A DNA stretch of 64,000 bases from Hippasteria phrygiana (GCA_037893225.1 JAZGUH010000057.1:434001-498000); one strand, 5' to 3'; shown: positions 23,473 to 36,300, numbered from the stretch's first letter. The notes: generated by a model from the letters alone, not told the origin. Translations and numbers: made by a program.

Positions 23473-26262
23473 CAGAGCTGCCAACCAGTACGGATTAAAT
23501 TCATGAGAAATACGGAAGTACAGATTTTGGTTTAAAAATACGGATTTTGTGAAATCCGACCACAATAATCAGGCATGTGAAATTGTCGCTGTTTTCTGGA
23601 CTTTTTGTTTCCCTGCTATGCTTGTTTTGTGTGACTCTGCGTTCTTAAGTCTGTCCGCACACGTACATTTTGTTTCATGGTGGTCAGCGCTGAGGAGATG
23701 ATGCCGAGTTTTAAGTCGCTAGTGCTATTTGAATCCGTTTGTATACATCTTGTCGATGTTCGGCTGTGAGTACAAGCGCATGCAGCAAAGCATGGACTCG
23801 TGCGAAAAACCTTTTGAGCGTGCGTATTGTGCAGAGCGAGTCCATTGTTTGGGGACTTTAAATCATGCAACACCGAAATTCATAGTCGGGGTCCGCCTGC
23901 GTGTAGTGAAGAATGCCCATGTATCAAGTCCAGTAGCTAGTAGGCTTGGGCGATTCCACGCCGGAATTGATAAGAATCGATTCCAAACTCGGAATCGGAA
24001 TCGCGATTCCACTTTTTTGAGGAATCAATTTTCTGATGTAGGCGATTCCAGTCCCCCTCGAACCGATTCCAGTCCTCGCGCCAATTCTAGTCCTCGCGTC
24101 GATTCCATGCAATTTCCTCACGAAAATGGTAATTTTTCTTTGACATTTCATTAAGTTATGCCAATCAGGTTTCGTATCATCTTAGGAATTTTAACGGAGA
24201 TTGGCAATTGTATGCAGTTCCCGAAAATGTTAAACGTTTTCATAAAATTCCTTTACATGTATAAAAATTGAGAAAACTTTCAGAACCATCTTTCAAAATG
24301 TTTGTTTCGGATTATTCTTTCCCCATTACACGTCAAAAACCTGTGTAGTCCTGCACTTGGCGATCTACCAACAAGTGGCGAGGAATCGCCGGCGATTTTC
24401 GATAACAAATCTAGGATTAAATATCGGAAATATTACCTGCAAAGTTCCACATGTATACAGGTAAAAAATCATTGCTATAAAAGCACTTAATACATTTTTA
24501 AAAGTTGTGAATTAACAGACGTAGGATTGTGAGCAGCGTGGTAAAATCTTGCACTCACTTGTACTTAGCAAGCTATTTCTCATATTGGGGAATTCCCTTG
24601 TGTTGAGCACGCACTGACTGAAAGACCGTACCGTCATTTGATTGGCAAGTTGGTCTCACATGATATTTTATATTTAGGGTTACAGCAAAGTCGTAAACAG
24701 GGCTACTGCATATGCATGCCCACATGTCGGCAAGAGGCGTGGTTTGATTATATTGGTTAAGTAACTGATATTATCTTGTAAAATATTTAAACAGGTGGAT
24801 CGGCAAAAGATCGGAAAAATTACAGGAAAATATTCAAAATATTCCTGTAAATTTTGTCGCTATGAGTTTCGCAATGTTCTTAACTTTTAAGCTACCCCTG
24901 TACTTCAAAAAGGTTAGAGCAGTAGTGCATGCGCGCGAGCATCGCGTCGAGTCGGTCGAGTCGACGTCAACTTTCCAGATTCATACGCGCATGCGTAGCA
25001 GCCCACCCTCTTTTTATGAATGGCATGTGTACTGGCCTGTACTTCGTGGGCGAGTGGAAATGCAGCGTTAAATTCGTTGACCAGCGATCACAGCAGTGAT
25101 TACGTGACGCATCGAAAATGAACGCGCATGGTGAATTTCGACGTACATGTATTCCGAAACGATTATCAGGCTGCAAAATGTTGATCTTACCATGGAGCTA
25201 TAAAAAGGAGCTCCATGATCTTACACACACAAAATATATAAATGGAACTAAGAAAAAACGACATATTTAGCGACTATTTCAATGAAAATGTTGGGTTTTT
25301 AAGCGTACATGTACCCTCCTCCCTGTTTTCAACTGTTTTTCTGAGTGTTGATAGCGCCGCAAAGGTAAGATCTGATTTTGATTTTGCAAGTTTTCCGCGG
25401 AAACAAAATTAAATGTCGAACATTATTTTAATTTTATGTTCCCTGCCCAAACGTGACTGCAATATGAATATTAAAGGACAAAGTACCTTCTATAAGAGCG
25501 ATTACACCCTATAGTAAATTAATAGCCCTCTTATTGGTATTTTTCGTGCTTGTTTACTTTTTGTTTATTTTTGGAATCGATTCCGAGTGGAATCACGATT
25601 CTCAGATGGAATTGGAATCGATTCTAAAAATGTTTGATTTTCCCAAGCCTAGTAGCTAGACACGCATGCTTACATGTACATGCATGACATGCAAAATGAT
25701 TTTGGAAACTCATACTCGACAAGATTCGCCCAGAAAATCGACAAGATTTGTCCACAAAATCCTGCCGATAACCAACAAACAGTTGGATCAACAAGGATAG
25801 TCATCTGTTTCAATCAAAACTTTCGACAAATTGCGATAAGAATTGGACCAGTGGTTGGATGTCTGATAAATGGCTGTGTGGATAATTCTATGTGTGGATA
25901 ATTCTATGTGTGGCCAACGTGTTACGGTAACGCACCGTGCATGCATGCAATTTTCAATCCGCACATATATGTCAACCGGTGGCAAGGGTTTAATGGCTGT
26001 CAATCATGCATGTTATTTTAGTATATGTTTATTCTTTGTTCTGAATAAAACATTGTGATCCCAACTGAACGGATGCAACTTTAACTTTGAAAATAAAAAA
26101 AATAATGAAATGGTCCATCCAGCGCGTGGGTTTGTACTATCCTGCTCGGATAAAAATTGACTTTCAGGTAATGTTTAAATTTCATGAAAAATACTGATTT
26201 TCTTAGCAAATTTGTTTTGCTTTCTGAATACTGAAATGAGTTTGAAAAGGTTGGCAGCTCTG
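23473..26262. mobile_element. DNA transposon with CAGAGCTGCCAACC ends, hAT-like
   Basis: CAGAGCTGCCAACC at 23473 is exactly inverted at the right end (GGTTGGCAGCTCTG, ending 26262). Both sides are flanked by CGTAAA (23467-23472 and 26263-26268), a 6-bp duplication. The termini look hAT-like although 8 bp is the usual TSD. The interior is split by the hAT at 23941-25651. The remaining approximately 1.1 kb shows repeated TACGGATTT words and no transposase. Confidence 0.7.
23941..25651 (+). mobile_element. hAT-type element (GGAATCGATTCC family), copy 2
   Basis: Begins TAGGCTTGGGCGATTCC and ends TTTTCCCAAGCCTA, with a perfect 8-bp duplication GTAGCTAG (23933-23940 and 25652-25659). Subterminal arrays of GGAATCGATTCC/GATTCC words lie at 23950-24105 and 25570-25630. 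At 1711 bp it is longer than copy 1 and lacks the 17-bp minisatellite. No transposase recognised. It is nested in the 23473-26262 element and therefore younger. Confidence 0.92.
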
Positions 26263-26268
26263 CGTAAA

Positions 26269-27087
26269 TAGTAAAATGCAATTTCATGTACCTATGTGTA
26301 CTGTACACCTACATACGTGTGGATGGCCACAAATTTCACAAAAGGTTATTGGCACACTTACATGTATGCGACTGATTTAAAATAGTGCTGGACATCAGCC
26401 CTCTCTAGTTCAGGCATGGGTTTGTTGGGCAGAGGTTGGAATTTTTGTCTGAACGTAACTTTGCTTCGGTTTCAGCAACAATTTAACCATTCAAGAGATC
26501 TGCCGTAGCCATATATATGCAGGATGGAATAAAACTCATTTTTCTTTAGAAATGTCAATCGTCAGTAAGCATTAACAATTTGAACAGGCTCTTTGTGGCT
26601 AAGCTTTGGGGGTTTGTACTTAAAACCAAAACAATGTCTCATGTGGACTCGGTTATTAAACCATAACCAATTACTGATTGTCAAATTAAGTGGGCCTTTT
26701 GAATGTCATTGGCTTTCATAGTGGGGGTCTTTACCCGTTTCAGTATAGTCAAGCTGAATACCAAAATGATATCGGCCTTTTTTATCACGGTATATGAGTA
26801 TAAAAGACCATCAAATTATCAGCCGATCCCATGACCAGTGTTTGCACCAAAACCAACACCAAAACCACAGTCAATGACCAAATGCACATGCGCAGACATC
26901 ACTGACGATGTGATGTTTAATAGTTGGTTCTGTGGTTCACCTACAGGACTAATGCAAACTTATGGTAACTGTACTATACAATTGTACCTTTCATGCAAAT
27001 CCATAGTTGAAACTGCTCTCTACTCAGTGTGTAGATTTTTTGCAGTCTTCTGTCTACTGAATTGACATGATTGTGTTTGTCTTGCAG
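26269..27087. other. Intron stretch, no supported feature
   Basis: AT-rich intron DNA leading to the exon at 27088. No element ends or RNA gene were recognised. Confidence 0.5.
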
Positions 27088-27234
27088 ATAATGGCAGTTC
27101 CTACAGTAAGAGAGATTGGACTTGATGACTACTTCTTCAGTGATATGAAGCTGTCCGAGGATGAAACACTGACTGCATCACTCAGAATGTTCATAGATCT
27201 GGACCTAATCAACATCTTCCGAGTCAATTATGAG
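27088..27234 (+). CDS. PDE exon 5 of window: N-terminal helices of catalytic domain
   Basis: 147 nt, 49 codons, phase 0. It begins IMAVPTVREIGLDDYFFSD and ends INIFRVNYE. It corresponds to the start of the PDE catalytic domain (the 'F-SDF-L ... RMF-DL-L...F-.-YE' block of PDE5/11). The acceptor is TGTCTTGCAG and the donor GTGTGT. The next intron is the longest in the window at 11.2 kb. Confidence 0.95.
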
Positions 27235-27400
27235 GTGTGTTATTCTGCTATAAATTAAAGGAACCCTGAAATACATATCCAGTTCACACTTGTCGCATTT
27301 CCACCAAATATACAAACAAGTATGCATACATGTACATGTCGCTGTATGTGTATGAAATTCAGCATGCATGCACAAAACCTCACTGACGGAAGAAAGAGCC

Positions 27401-28615
27401 TAGTGTTGGGCAGTTCCAGAATTTCTGGAGCTGGTTCCGGTTCCCTAAAAAGAACCGGTTCCGAGTCGGAACCGGCTCCTGGAAAATTCAATGAAAAACA
27501 TAAGCCCTTGAAATTACATGTAAAGTGAATGGTGTCACCTTGTGAGGCCCGTGCTTCGTGAATTTCGACGTCCAATACATGTTATTCCACTACATATCTG
27601 GTTTCAAATGTGTCTTTTTCCTGTGAAACTTATGGAGATTGTGTTATTAGCAAACTCAGCATTTATTACTTTATTTTCTGTTCCTTGCCTATAATTCTAT
27701 TTACCACGACGATCGCCGACCGTGTAGAATAGGATGATTCACTGCACTCGTATATAGGCTATACACACAACACACAGCGCCAGCCCATGCGGGCTGAGCC
27801 TGAAGCTTGCATCATATACAGCGGTGATTGAGCGTCACAGGAGTCAAGCTTGCTCATCCCTCGCACTACTTGGAACCGGTTCTGAGTACTCTTGGGAATC
27901 GGCTCTGATGGACTCGGCTGGGTACCGGTACAGGTACAAAATACCCGGCTCCAAAGTTTCCAAACAAGCTTACGTTCCATGCATAAACATGAGCATTATC
28001 TAGCCACCGTAGTGCGCGACTGCTCTACTTTTCATTCCCGCCTACGACTCCCATATAAGCCTTTGCAGTTATGAAGCAACAATAACACGACACGTCTACA
28101 TTTTTCTCATTGGCTCACGTTTAATTATTTTTTTTTATGCCCGTCTAGGCAGTTGCTGGCGGTTTTCGTGAGTGCGGCTTGGAAATTTCCACAATAATAT
28201 TGATTGCGCACACTTTTTTTAAGAGTAATTGTGTCAGCCACGTTTAAAATATTATACATGGTACAGGGCCAGTATCGGGGTCAATGCTAGTATATGCTCT
28301 ATTATAGCCTCGTGACCGCAAATGGTGTGAGTCTGTGTGATTTCCCCGCCATTGTTTTGACTAGCCAGAGTGAATGTACTACCCGGGCCTTCACGCAATT
28401 GAATTCCCAGTACATGTAGTTACGGATCCGATTCTCGGCTCTGGGCTTTGTGCACAGAGAATGGCTAAGTTACAAATGTACTCTGGAACCGATTCTTTTG
28501 GAGCCGGAACCGAGCATTGCGGGGTACCCGGTTCTTTAAAAGATTGGACTCGCGGTTCCAATTCCAATATTGGAACCGGGTAGAACCGGGGAACTGTTGG
28601 AACCGCTCAACACTA
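27401..28615. mobile_element. hAT-type element (GGAACCGGTTCC family)
   Basis: TAGTGTTGGGCAGTTCC at the left and GGAACCGCTCAACACTA at the right, flanked by a perfect 8-bp duplication AAAGAGCC (27393-27400 and 28616-28623). The first and last 150-200 bp are reiterations of GGAACCGGTTCC-like words, and a third cluster lies at 27870-27950. The interior has no recognisable transposase. 1215 bp, non-autonomous. Confidence 0.92.
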
Positions 28616-28623
28616 AAAGAGCC

Positions 28624-29499
28624 CAAGACTGCACCCTCTGCGCACACTGCATGTCCCTCATAAGGCCCACAAGGCCCAAATTCCCAAGGAATCGCCCCAG
28701 TTGTTTTCAGTGATGCAAAGTGTGTACATCAACTTGAACAATGGAACACAATCTCGCTGTACTCAACAATGGTGGATATGTCGCCAGATCTACAGACTTT
28801 CCCATTATATGTTCTGAATTTTTGCGCAACTGCTCATCACATGCTCACAGTTCACGGGAATTTTTCAGGACACTGCAAGGAATCACGACATCAATTTCCT
28901 CACAGGTTATTCTTCTTGTTCACATTTCACTGCTTTTGCTGCCAAGCTGTTTCTCCTCATCGGGGCCGTGCAGACCGAGCTGGTGCATCACGCCATTCCT
29001 GGTGTGCTTGCAGGAATACCGTGGCTCAGTATGTGGGTTGCAGGACTCTTTCAACCTTGTTCTCAGATTTGATTTCGATATTGTGGTTCTCGAATTGGGC
29101 ACTGTACCCGAAATTGGGGCTTGAAGACTTGTTGTGCATCCTTTGGATGGTGATAAATACCAAAGAATGTTTTTGCAAATTTGTCTTGGTTCTTGTGAAT
29201 ATTTGAAAGCATTTTCAACAAAGTGTGAAATGTTTCTCAAACATATTTTCGAGGGATGTTTGACCATCAGAAATATATTTATTATACATGCGGAGTTGCA
29301 GCAGAGTTGGCTACAATGTACTACAATATGCCTGTGGACATTTATTTCAAGACACTGACTCAGTGTCAGTTGTGCTTGGTAATTAGTTCTTCTGTTTCCA
29401 ACCCAATCGCCAATCAAGAAAACCTCTTTAGTTCAGCTGCTAAATCTGAAGATGGCCAAAATGGTAAGCTCCTCCAATTAACCTCCTCATCTGTATTAC
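28624..29499. other. Stretch with overlapping open frames, no supported gene
   Basis: Frames are open on both strands (28741-29206 on +, 28920-29417 on -). The mutual overlap, Cys-rich composition and absence of any familiar motif give no reason to prefer one. No splice signals or family match were found. Confidence 0.4.
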
Positions 29500-30832
29500 T
29501 AGTGATGGAAATAGCTGGATTCGCTTCGCAAAATGTGATACATTTTTCATGAAAAGCGAGATAAACTTAAACGATTAGCAATTTGTTGCGAATGAAAATT
29601 TCTCATAAGATCATGTAGAACGACGGCCGACACTCGACATCCCTACCATACCTGCGCGGTGACGATGGAAACTTTGGATGTACATGTAAAATAGAAATAA
29701 ATCGGACTCGACCATACCACTGCATAACATGCATATCGTTTTTATCCGATCCATATGATCGTTTGGCAAACACACTGGCGCAATCTCACCCCAAGTAGGT
29801 CTTCGAAAGTACCGTCGAATTTCAATGTTGAAAAATGGTAGAAACATATGCCATTGTTGAAACAGGAGGATCAGTCGAAGGAGATCATCCTTTATTGTGC
29901 TCTTTGCAGATCACAAGAAGCCAAAATTAAAGCAGTGCGGAATTTTCGTACGATTTCGTGAGGGGAATTTATCGATCCATTCGCGCTATTCGTCCATCAT
30001 TATTGCATGCAGTGCTCAGTTTTCGTCAAGATCAAGGAATGTTCCTGGAACTCTTGACAATATTTTCAAAACAACACCGTTCGGGCTATTGCAATATTCA
30101 ACTTCAGAGGCTGAAATGGAAATGGTAGGCAACTAGTGAAAAATCCACTTCAGAAATAAGGACTCTCTGATTACCTGATGTTTTTTATCCTCGTCTTTAG
30201 GCCAAGTAAAAAAAGAAAACACCAGTTGATCATCCCGGCATTCCTTTTTGCAGCCCCACTTTTTTTTCCTCTTCAAAAAAGCTAGACTTTTCATGAATTT
30301 TGCTTTATCTTGGCACCATTCTTCCGATGATCCATTTCATTTCCTGGTATTTTAGACTAGTACAAAGCCATCGGGGTGGTATATATAGCAGCTAATAAAA
30401 AGTTGGTGGTCATTTTTAACAGAAAATTTGGCGACCATTTTGAATTTGAATGCTTGGTGGCCATCTTTAAAAAAAATAGAAATGGCCCTCATCCTACTTT
30501 TTGTGCAAAACCCGGATGATCAGCTCGTGTATTTTTACTTGGCCTTATTGTGTAAAAATTTGCAACTGGAAAATTATCTGTTTTTGAATCCAACAGAGAT
30601 TACAATGTGCAAGAACCAGAACCATGGTGTAATTTTTTAAATTTTTTAATAACAAGAGTGCAATACGTTGCTCATCTTTGGCACGCCCATCAATCAATAT
30701 TAAAAGTTTGATAAAAATGATTCATATACTAACATTGAGTTTGTCGCGGTTTTTCTTTTGCTAGTCAATTTTATTACATTGCTAATCAAATGAGAATATG
30801 ATTATCAATGTTTTTTCTTATTTCCATCACTG
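29500..30832. mobile_element. Candidate DNA transposon with TAGTGATGGAAAT ends
   Basis: TAGTGATGGAAATA at 29500 mirrors TATTTCCATCACTG ending at 30832. ATTAC lies immediately outside both ends (29495-29499 and 30833-30837), a possible 5-bp duplication. The ends resemble hAT termini but the TSD is short. The interior is non-coding as far as I can see. Confidence 0.5.
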
Positions 30833-31259
30833 ATTACAGATCCCTTAAAAAAAGTAATGTATTTTCATTGAGCAAAATGTGTATAGACATTTTTAATACT
30901 ATAATGCCATAAGCTGTTAATACCATAATTTCAGTGTTGGCAGCAATCTTGTGACGAAAGCAAACTAACTTTGTGTACCTGGACAATGGACTCATTGTGG
31001 GCCACTCTATACTCAACTGCACTAGAAGCCCTTTCATAGACTATTAAATTCGGTTCCATCATTACTATTGAGAAATATCTGGTACATGTACCTTATTGCC
31101 TCTACCATGTTCTCAACAACTCATACAGCACTACAATAAAGGGTACAGAAACTTTGACCTCAGACAGGAGTGCTGTACTGTCTCCGATCCTCATCAACCA
31201 TTCTGATTTGCATCTGGTTGCTTTTCTGAAATTTGTGACAAATCTACAGCTTCGCACCC

Positions 31260-31627
31260 AATTCGGTCGATTCACAACTCATTGCGCCGCCAGCGGCAAG
31301 CCGGGAAAGGCCAATTTCCCACTTTCGGGGTCGACATCGCGTCTATCGCCTTGTATTAGATGGTGGACAGTACAGCAGTATGGATTTCGCGCGAATGTGA
31401 GTGGATGAGTTAAAGCAATTTTTGACTAATCTGGGAATACTTTGTGCAGGAAAGAAGAGAGAGAAGTTGATAGATTAAGCGGAAAAGGGGTGTAAGAAGT
31501 TCGGTCAATGTATTGAAGATACCCACTTCCGGTTTTGCGATGTCGACTTTTTCCCATGATGCACTGCATAATTTGGCCTATCCCCGGTTGCCGCTGGTGG
31601 CGCACCGAGTTGTGAATCGACCGAATT
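31260..31627. mobile_element. MITE with about 45-bp TIRs (AATTCGGTCGATTCAC)
   Basis: AATTCGGTCGATTCACAACT followed by GCGCCGCCAGCGGCAA at the left is mirrored by TTGCCGCTGGTGGCGC and AGTTGTGAATCGACCGAATT at the right. 368 bp, non-coding. The duplication is not obvious. Confidence 0.75.
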
Positions 31628-31948
31628 ACCATTACTGCCCTCGTCAAGACTGAATTTCCGAAGAGATCCCTGTGTCTTGGCTCACCCCAGACTACATGTA
31701 GCTTCACTGATGGCTGTTGGGAACAACAACAAATTTGTGGAGTGGTCTCTACTCGACCTCTCCCTCAGTGACGCTTGCCCGGGACTGAGTAGTAGCGGCA
31801 TGTCAGTTCACATGATAATATGCAGGGGAGTACATTCTCCAGTCAGTGCCTGAGACTAGCTTCACTGATGGCTGTTGGGAACAACCAAATTTGTGGAATG
31901 GTCTCTATCTCCCTCGGTGACGCTTGCAAAAGATATTGTACCACAAGC

Positions 31949-32548
31949 TAGGGGTGTGCATTTACGGGAATTAAAAGAACCGGTACCTGATTGAAAAAAA
32001 TACGGGTACCCGAGTACCCGTTAAAGAAACCCAAAACATAACTTCCAATCCCGGATGTTGTAATAATATCTTTCTCTGAATTCAGACAAAATTCTGAAAA
32101 TCTCCAGTCATGCCTGTCCAGTAAACATGGTCACTTCTCCACCTTTGCGTGTGCCGGCTCGCGCATGCACCGGCATCATCACAAAAGACTTGTCCGGAAG
32201 CTTTATACTTTGTATTTATTGTGGATTGAGGCATGCTATTATGTCTCGTCGAGGCTCTTATCCATACCTAGACTGCGAAAACCAGGACCAGTAAATTCCC
32301 TTTATTGCCAACTTTCGTGAGCCGCGGTGAGCGTCATAAACGTGAAATCTGTGCTGTTTTCCCACATAGTCCAGTTTTAATTTTGAAAATTCCCGACAAA
32401 TAACATTCAGAACCTTTCTTTTTTCATTGTCTGGGAAGTAACTATGCGATAATGTAAAGTTGTACGGGTACTCGATTCCATAATCTGGAACCGGTTCCTG
32501 ACATGAACGGTCGGGTACTACGGTACCCGGTTCCAATGCACAACCCTA
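31949..32548. mobile_element. hAT-type element (GGGTACCCG family)
   Basis: TAGGGGTGTGCATTTACGGG at the left and CCAATGCACAACCCTA at the right, with a perfect 8-bp duplication CCACAAGC (31941-31948 and 32549-32556). Subterminal GGTACCCG/CGGGTACC words at 31980-32025 and 32460-32535. 600 bp, non-autonomous. A related broken copy lies at about 37268-37600. Confidence 0.92.
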
Positions 32549-32647
32549 CCACAAGCCCATGCAAGAGAGTGCACCTCATTCTCCAGTCAGTGCCTTGAAC
32601 TGAGTTAGCAGCAGGGTTGCAGGTCACAGTCTTTCCATGCAAGGGAG

Positions 32648-35557
32648 TAGGCCTGGGTGACTAGTCTACTAGTCGCCACTATTAAAAGGCATTGGTGGTC
32701 GCGACTGTCAATTTTCAGATACTCGACTAGTCGTTATTCGGCGACTGGCATTCGGCATGTCTCGACTCGCGGTTGCACGCGCCGCGATTATACAGTTTAC
32801 AAACCACATGGCCGCGTGACTATTAATACTTGGGTCATTCCACCAGGTTGGGACACAGTGTGTGAGACATTTATCCATATCTTTAAAAGTACTATTACAT
32901 TTGATTCAGTTATTTCATGTAACATCAGTCTTTGGGTGGGAAATATTTTAGAAAGTTTTAAATCATGTAAATTATATTTTACCAAAATTATGATAAAAAA
33001 AATGTGTCAGTTTGACAACCATTTTGACGTAACAGGACACGTCCATATTTCCATTTGTGTGTTTTTTCAACACTTTAAATATAAATATGGGAAATTCACA
33101 ATGTGTACTAATTAAAAGATATACTATGCAACACAAGAACACCTTTTTATGGTAGTCGGTGTCCAAATATAGCAGAGACAGCAAGAACAGACGTGAGAGT
33201 GGACGTAACATGGACACTGTGTCCACTGTTACGTCCACACATGCATGTTTTTATTGTTCTTGCTGTTTCTGAGCTATTTGGACACTGGCAACCATATTAA
33301 CAAAAAGTGTTTTCTGGTAGCATTGAGTGTCTTTTAGTTAGTACATATAGTAAGTTGCATAATTATTTATTTAATGACAAAAAATTAAGGCAGTCTGGAC
33401 GTAACATTTAGTACTAACATGACTAACATGGTGTGACATAAAAATGCACATTTCCATTTTGTAACATTTTCAACATTTATATAAATAATTATGCAAACTC
33501 ACTCTGTATACTAATTACAAAACACAAACTGCAACACAAAAAACATTTGTTTTGATATTCAATATCCAACTGCAGCACAACAGCAGAAATATATGTATGG
33601 TCATGGTCTAACATGGTGTCCATGTTACGTCTGCACCGATTTTTCAAATTCTTGCTATTTCTGCTATATTTGGACACTGACTGCCGTAAAAAGGTGTTTC
33701 ATTGTTGCATAGTGTGTCTTTTAATTATTGTACGTAATGAATTTCCCAAATTTAGTTATTAAAGTGTTGAAAAAACACAAAAATGTAAATGTTGGACATG
33801 GTGTCCATGTTACGTCCATTTTACATTCAAAATAACACACTTTTTATCATAATTTTGTTAAAATATAACTTACATGATTGAAACTTTCTCAAATAATCTC
33901 ACACCCAAAGACGGATGTCACATCAAATAACTGAATTAAATGTAATGATGGTTTTAATGATATGGTCATATAACACACTGTGTCCCAACCTGGTGGAATG
34001 ACCCACTTGCCACGCAGCGCACAGTGCGCTTCATGCAGTTCCGAAGTGACTCGACTAGTCACAATACCACACGCACTGGCAATTCGCAAGTGCAATCACA
34101 CGAGACACTCACTGAATGAACGTATGTATGTACATCGCATTCACGCAAGTGGCTACAGGGCCGATGCGGTTATACAGAGATGTAAATATCTACACATCAC
34201 GTGTCTACAGAGTTCGTTACAAACATAACGAAGAAATCAACCTCCATATGCATGATGTGTCCATCCAATTGTCACTTGTCAGAAGATCTTTGAGATCCGC
34301 TAATGCCAGCCTTTCCAGGCTTCCACTGGACTACTCTGGTACACTCCGAATAAAACACGGGGAGCTAGCTAACCGAGGTTAATGTTTCAAAGCAGTTTGC
34401 CCTCTGAAGTAAGTGGACTGGAGAGACGGACGGGTTCCAAATTCATGCACTTTTGTTTATTTCAAACTTGTATATAATTACACCTCCCAATAGACATAGA
34501 CGTGTTCAATAAGTATTTTGTTTACCCCAGATTTTTTTTTCTGACTGAGCGACTCTCCTTCAAGCCGAAATAAAATATGAGAACCATAGAAATAAAAAAT
34601 ATGAGAACCATAGAAATAAAAAGGGACGTCCTTATGACCGCCAAAACGCAACCCTGATTTGCAGACATATAATTATTCATGTTTGGGGGCGAGTATGCAT
34701 GTATGTGAAATAATAGATGATGTTTTTGTGTAGTAACAAAACACAATACACGGTGATCCAACCTTCTTTATTTGTCACAACTTTTCTCGACTTTATTTAA
34801 CAAAATATGTATAATGTTTACCTCTGATGTTAATAGTGGATCCCATTGCATGCGGGTGTGTACTCTCCACACAGCATGCAATGCCACGCAACAACTTCCC
34901 GGGGTCGCTTTTTAAGTTAAATAGTTCCCCATATGAATTTTAAAAGAATTATCAAGCGGGCAGTCAAAACAAAAAAGGCATGACCAGAGACTTTATTTCC
35001 CCTCGGCTACTAACCCCCACCACACCGACAAAATGGAAGGATCTGAATTTATTAGGCTAGGCATGCTGTGGCTGGCCCATAGAGATATTCAGGCACAATG
35101 TTCACTTTGTACATACATACATGCATGTACATGTACATCACATCTGACATGTCGACAATGGGTGGCTGAACGGTAAGGTCGCGTAACATTCGCGGCCGGC
35201 GGTCATGCAAAACTACCAAGCAAGCTGTCTTGTTTCCGCAAAGACAGCTTGTCCATGTAAGAAAGTATTTATAGAATTCTTCGCAATGATGATTCGTGAA
35301 TAATTTGATCATGACTGATAATAATGTAGGAATAATAGCCATTTGATCTTACAAACCTGACTCATAAGTTTTCATAATCCGTTTAGAAAAGTATCGTGTT
35401 AAACACGAAAGTGTGACACTGTCCAAACTTCAAGCGTAGACCCACACGTACATTGTTGCATTGTACATACATTGTAGCTCAGCGGTATTAATGGATGAAT
35501 AAACAATAGTTACTTGTCGTGACTAGTCAACTATTTTTCAATAGTCGCCCACGCCTA
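32648..35557. mobile_element. hAT-type element (GACTAGTC family)
   Basis: TAGGCCTGGGTGACTAGTC at the left and AATAGTCGCCCACGCCTA at the right, flanked by a perfect 8-bp duplication CAAGGGAG (32640-32647 and 35558-35565). GACTAGTC-type words are dense near both ends (32655-32750, 34050-34065, 35518-35545). 2910 bp including the nested long-TIR element at 32829-34009. No transposase recognised. Confidence 0.9.
32829..34009. mobile_element. Long-TIR element nested in the GACTAGTC hAT
   Basis: GGGTCATTCCACCAGGTTGG at about 32831 is mirrored by CCAACCTGGTGGAATGACCC ending near 34003. Inverted similarity continues for about 200 bp on each side (TTATCATAATTTTG against CAAAATTATGATAA; CAGTTATTT against AAATAACTG). 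The centre repeats GTCCATGTTACGTCCA and its complement. The short flank ACTTG occurs on both sides. A fold-back or long-TIR DNA element is likely. Confidence 0.75.
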
Positions 35558-35639
35558 CAAGGGAGCGCTCCTTATTCTTCAGTCAGTGCCTGGGACTGAG
35601 TAGCAGGAGGTGTCAGCTCAAACAATCACATGTAGGGGA

Positions 35640-36300
35640 GTACACCTCATTCGCCAGTTTGTACTTGGGACTGTTAGCAGCAAACTGTGGGCTCACATCA
35701 ATCTCCTGGAATTTCTAGCAGTGTTCAGAGCCCTCTGATTCATCAGATCAAAAGTGTGGAACTGCTTGAATCTCGACAAGATGGACTACTCTACATTGAT
35801 GTGATATATAAAACCTATCCTCTATCCTTATGTCAATAGAAACTTAGCTGTATCTTGCACCAGGTTTCTCTCCAAGCAACCAATTTGGTAGGAAAGAACA
35901 TTGTTGCTAAGGATGTTTTGCAAAGGTCCAATAATGAAATTGGAATTGACTGGGTGTGTCAGTCATGAAGAAAGTCTTCAACAGCTCACTCCATGCTTAA
36001 CCCTTCGTTTTTAAGTGAACTAGATACAGGTTTCCATGCTAACCCTTTCCACATTTCACCTCCTTCAAATACATGTACATGTAGGTACATGTAGAGATAG
36101 GACCGTCCAGGGCAACTCTCATCTTCCCCTTTTGGCCGCAACTATTAATTATTACATGTCACTACCAAGATGTTCAGACCTTCTGTCCAAATGCAAGCTT
36201 CCATTCCTGTACCCGTACCTATATAAGTCCTCATCTCTGTTCCTGGATGCTGTCAGGATCTCCTTCCAGGCAGTGGACCTTTCATAGAAAGCTGCAGCTT
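35640..36300 (+). pseudogene. RNase H/connection remnant of a retroelement
   Basis: The + strand reads LWAHINLLEFLAVFRAL at about 35677-35735, matching the 'HIN-LE-LAV--AL' block of DIRS/Ty3-like RNase H. A later LIFPFWPQLLII at about 36118-36150 resembles the 'L--P-WP-Q-W' block of the connection region. The frame is heavily broken and no integrase or recombinase could be followed. Confidence 0.5.

Larger units (their letters stand above)
31690..35700 (+). repeat. Repeated RNase H-like units split by two hAT elements
   Basis: A block TTCACTGATGGCTGTTGGGA ... GGTCTCTA ... GACGCTTGC occurs at 31700-31780 and again at 31858-31928. A second block, CTCCAGTCAGTGCCT-(G)AC, recurs at about 31836, 32580, 35578 and, diverged, 35650. 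The hATs at 31949-32548 and 32648-35557 sit between these units. The last unit runs into an RNase H-like frame, so the array may be duplicated retroelement sequence. Confidence 0.6.

Noticed and set aside
23729..24154. 141-codon frame crossing the left end of the hAT element
   Set aside because: It runs from outside the element through the terminal repeats, and its Asp/Ser/Pro/Arg-rich end is translation of GATTCCAGTCC-type subterminal repeats.
28741..29417. Overlapping frames of 127, 145 and 165 codons on both strands
   Set aside because: They overlap one another on opposite strands, none contains a recognisable domain, and the composition is not clearly protein-like.
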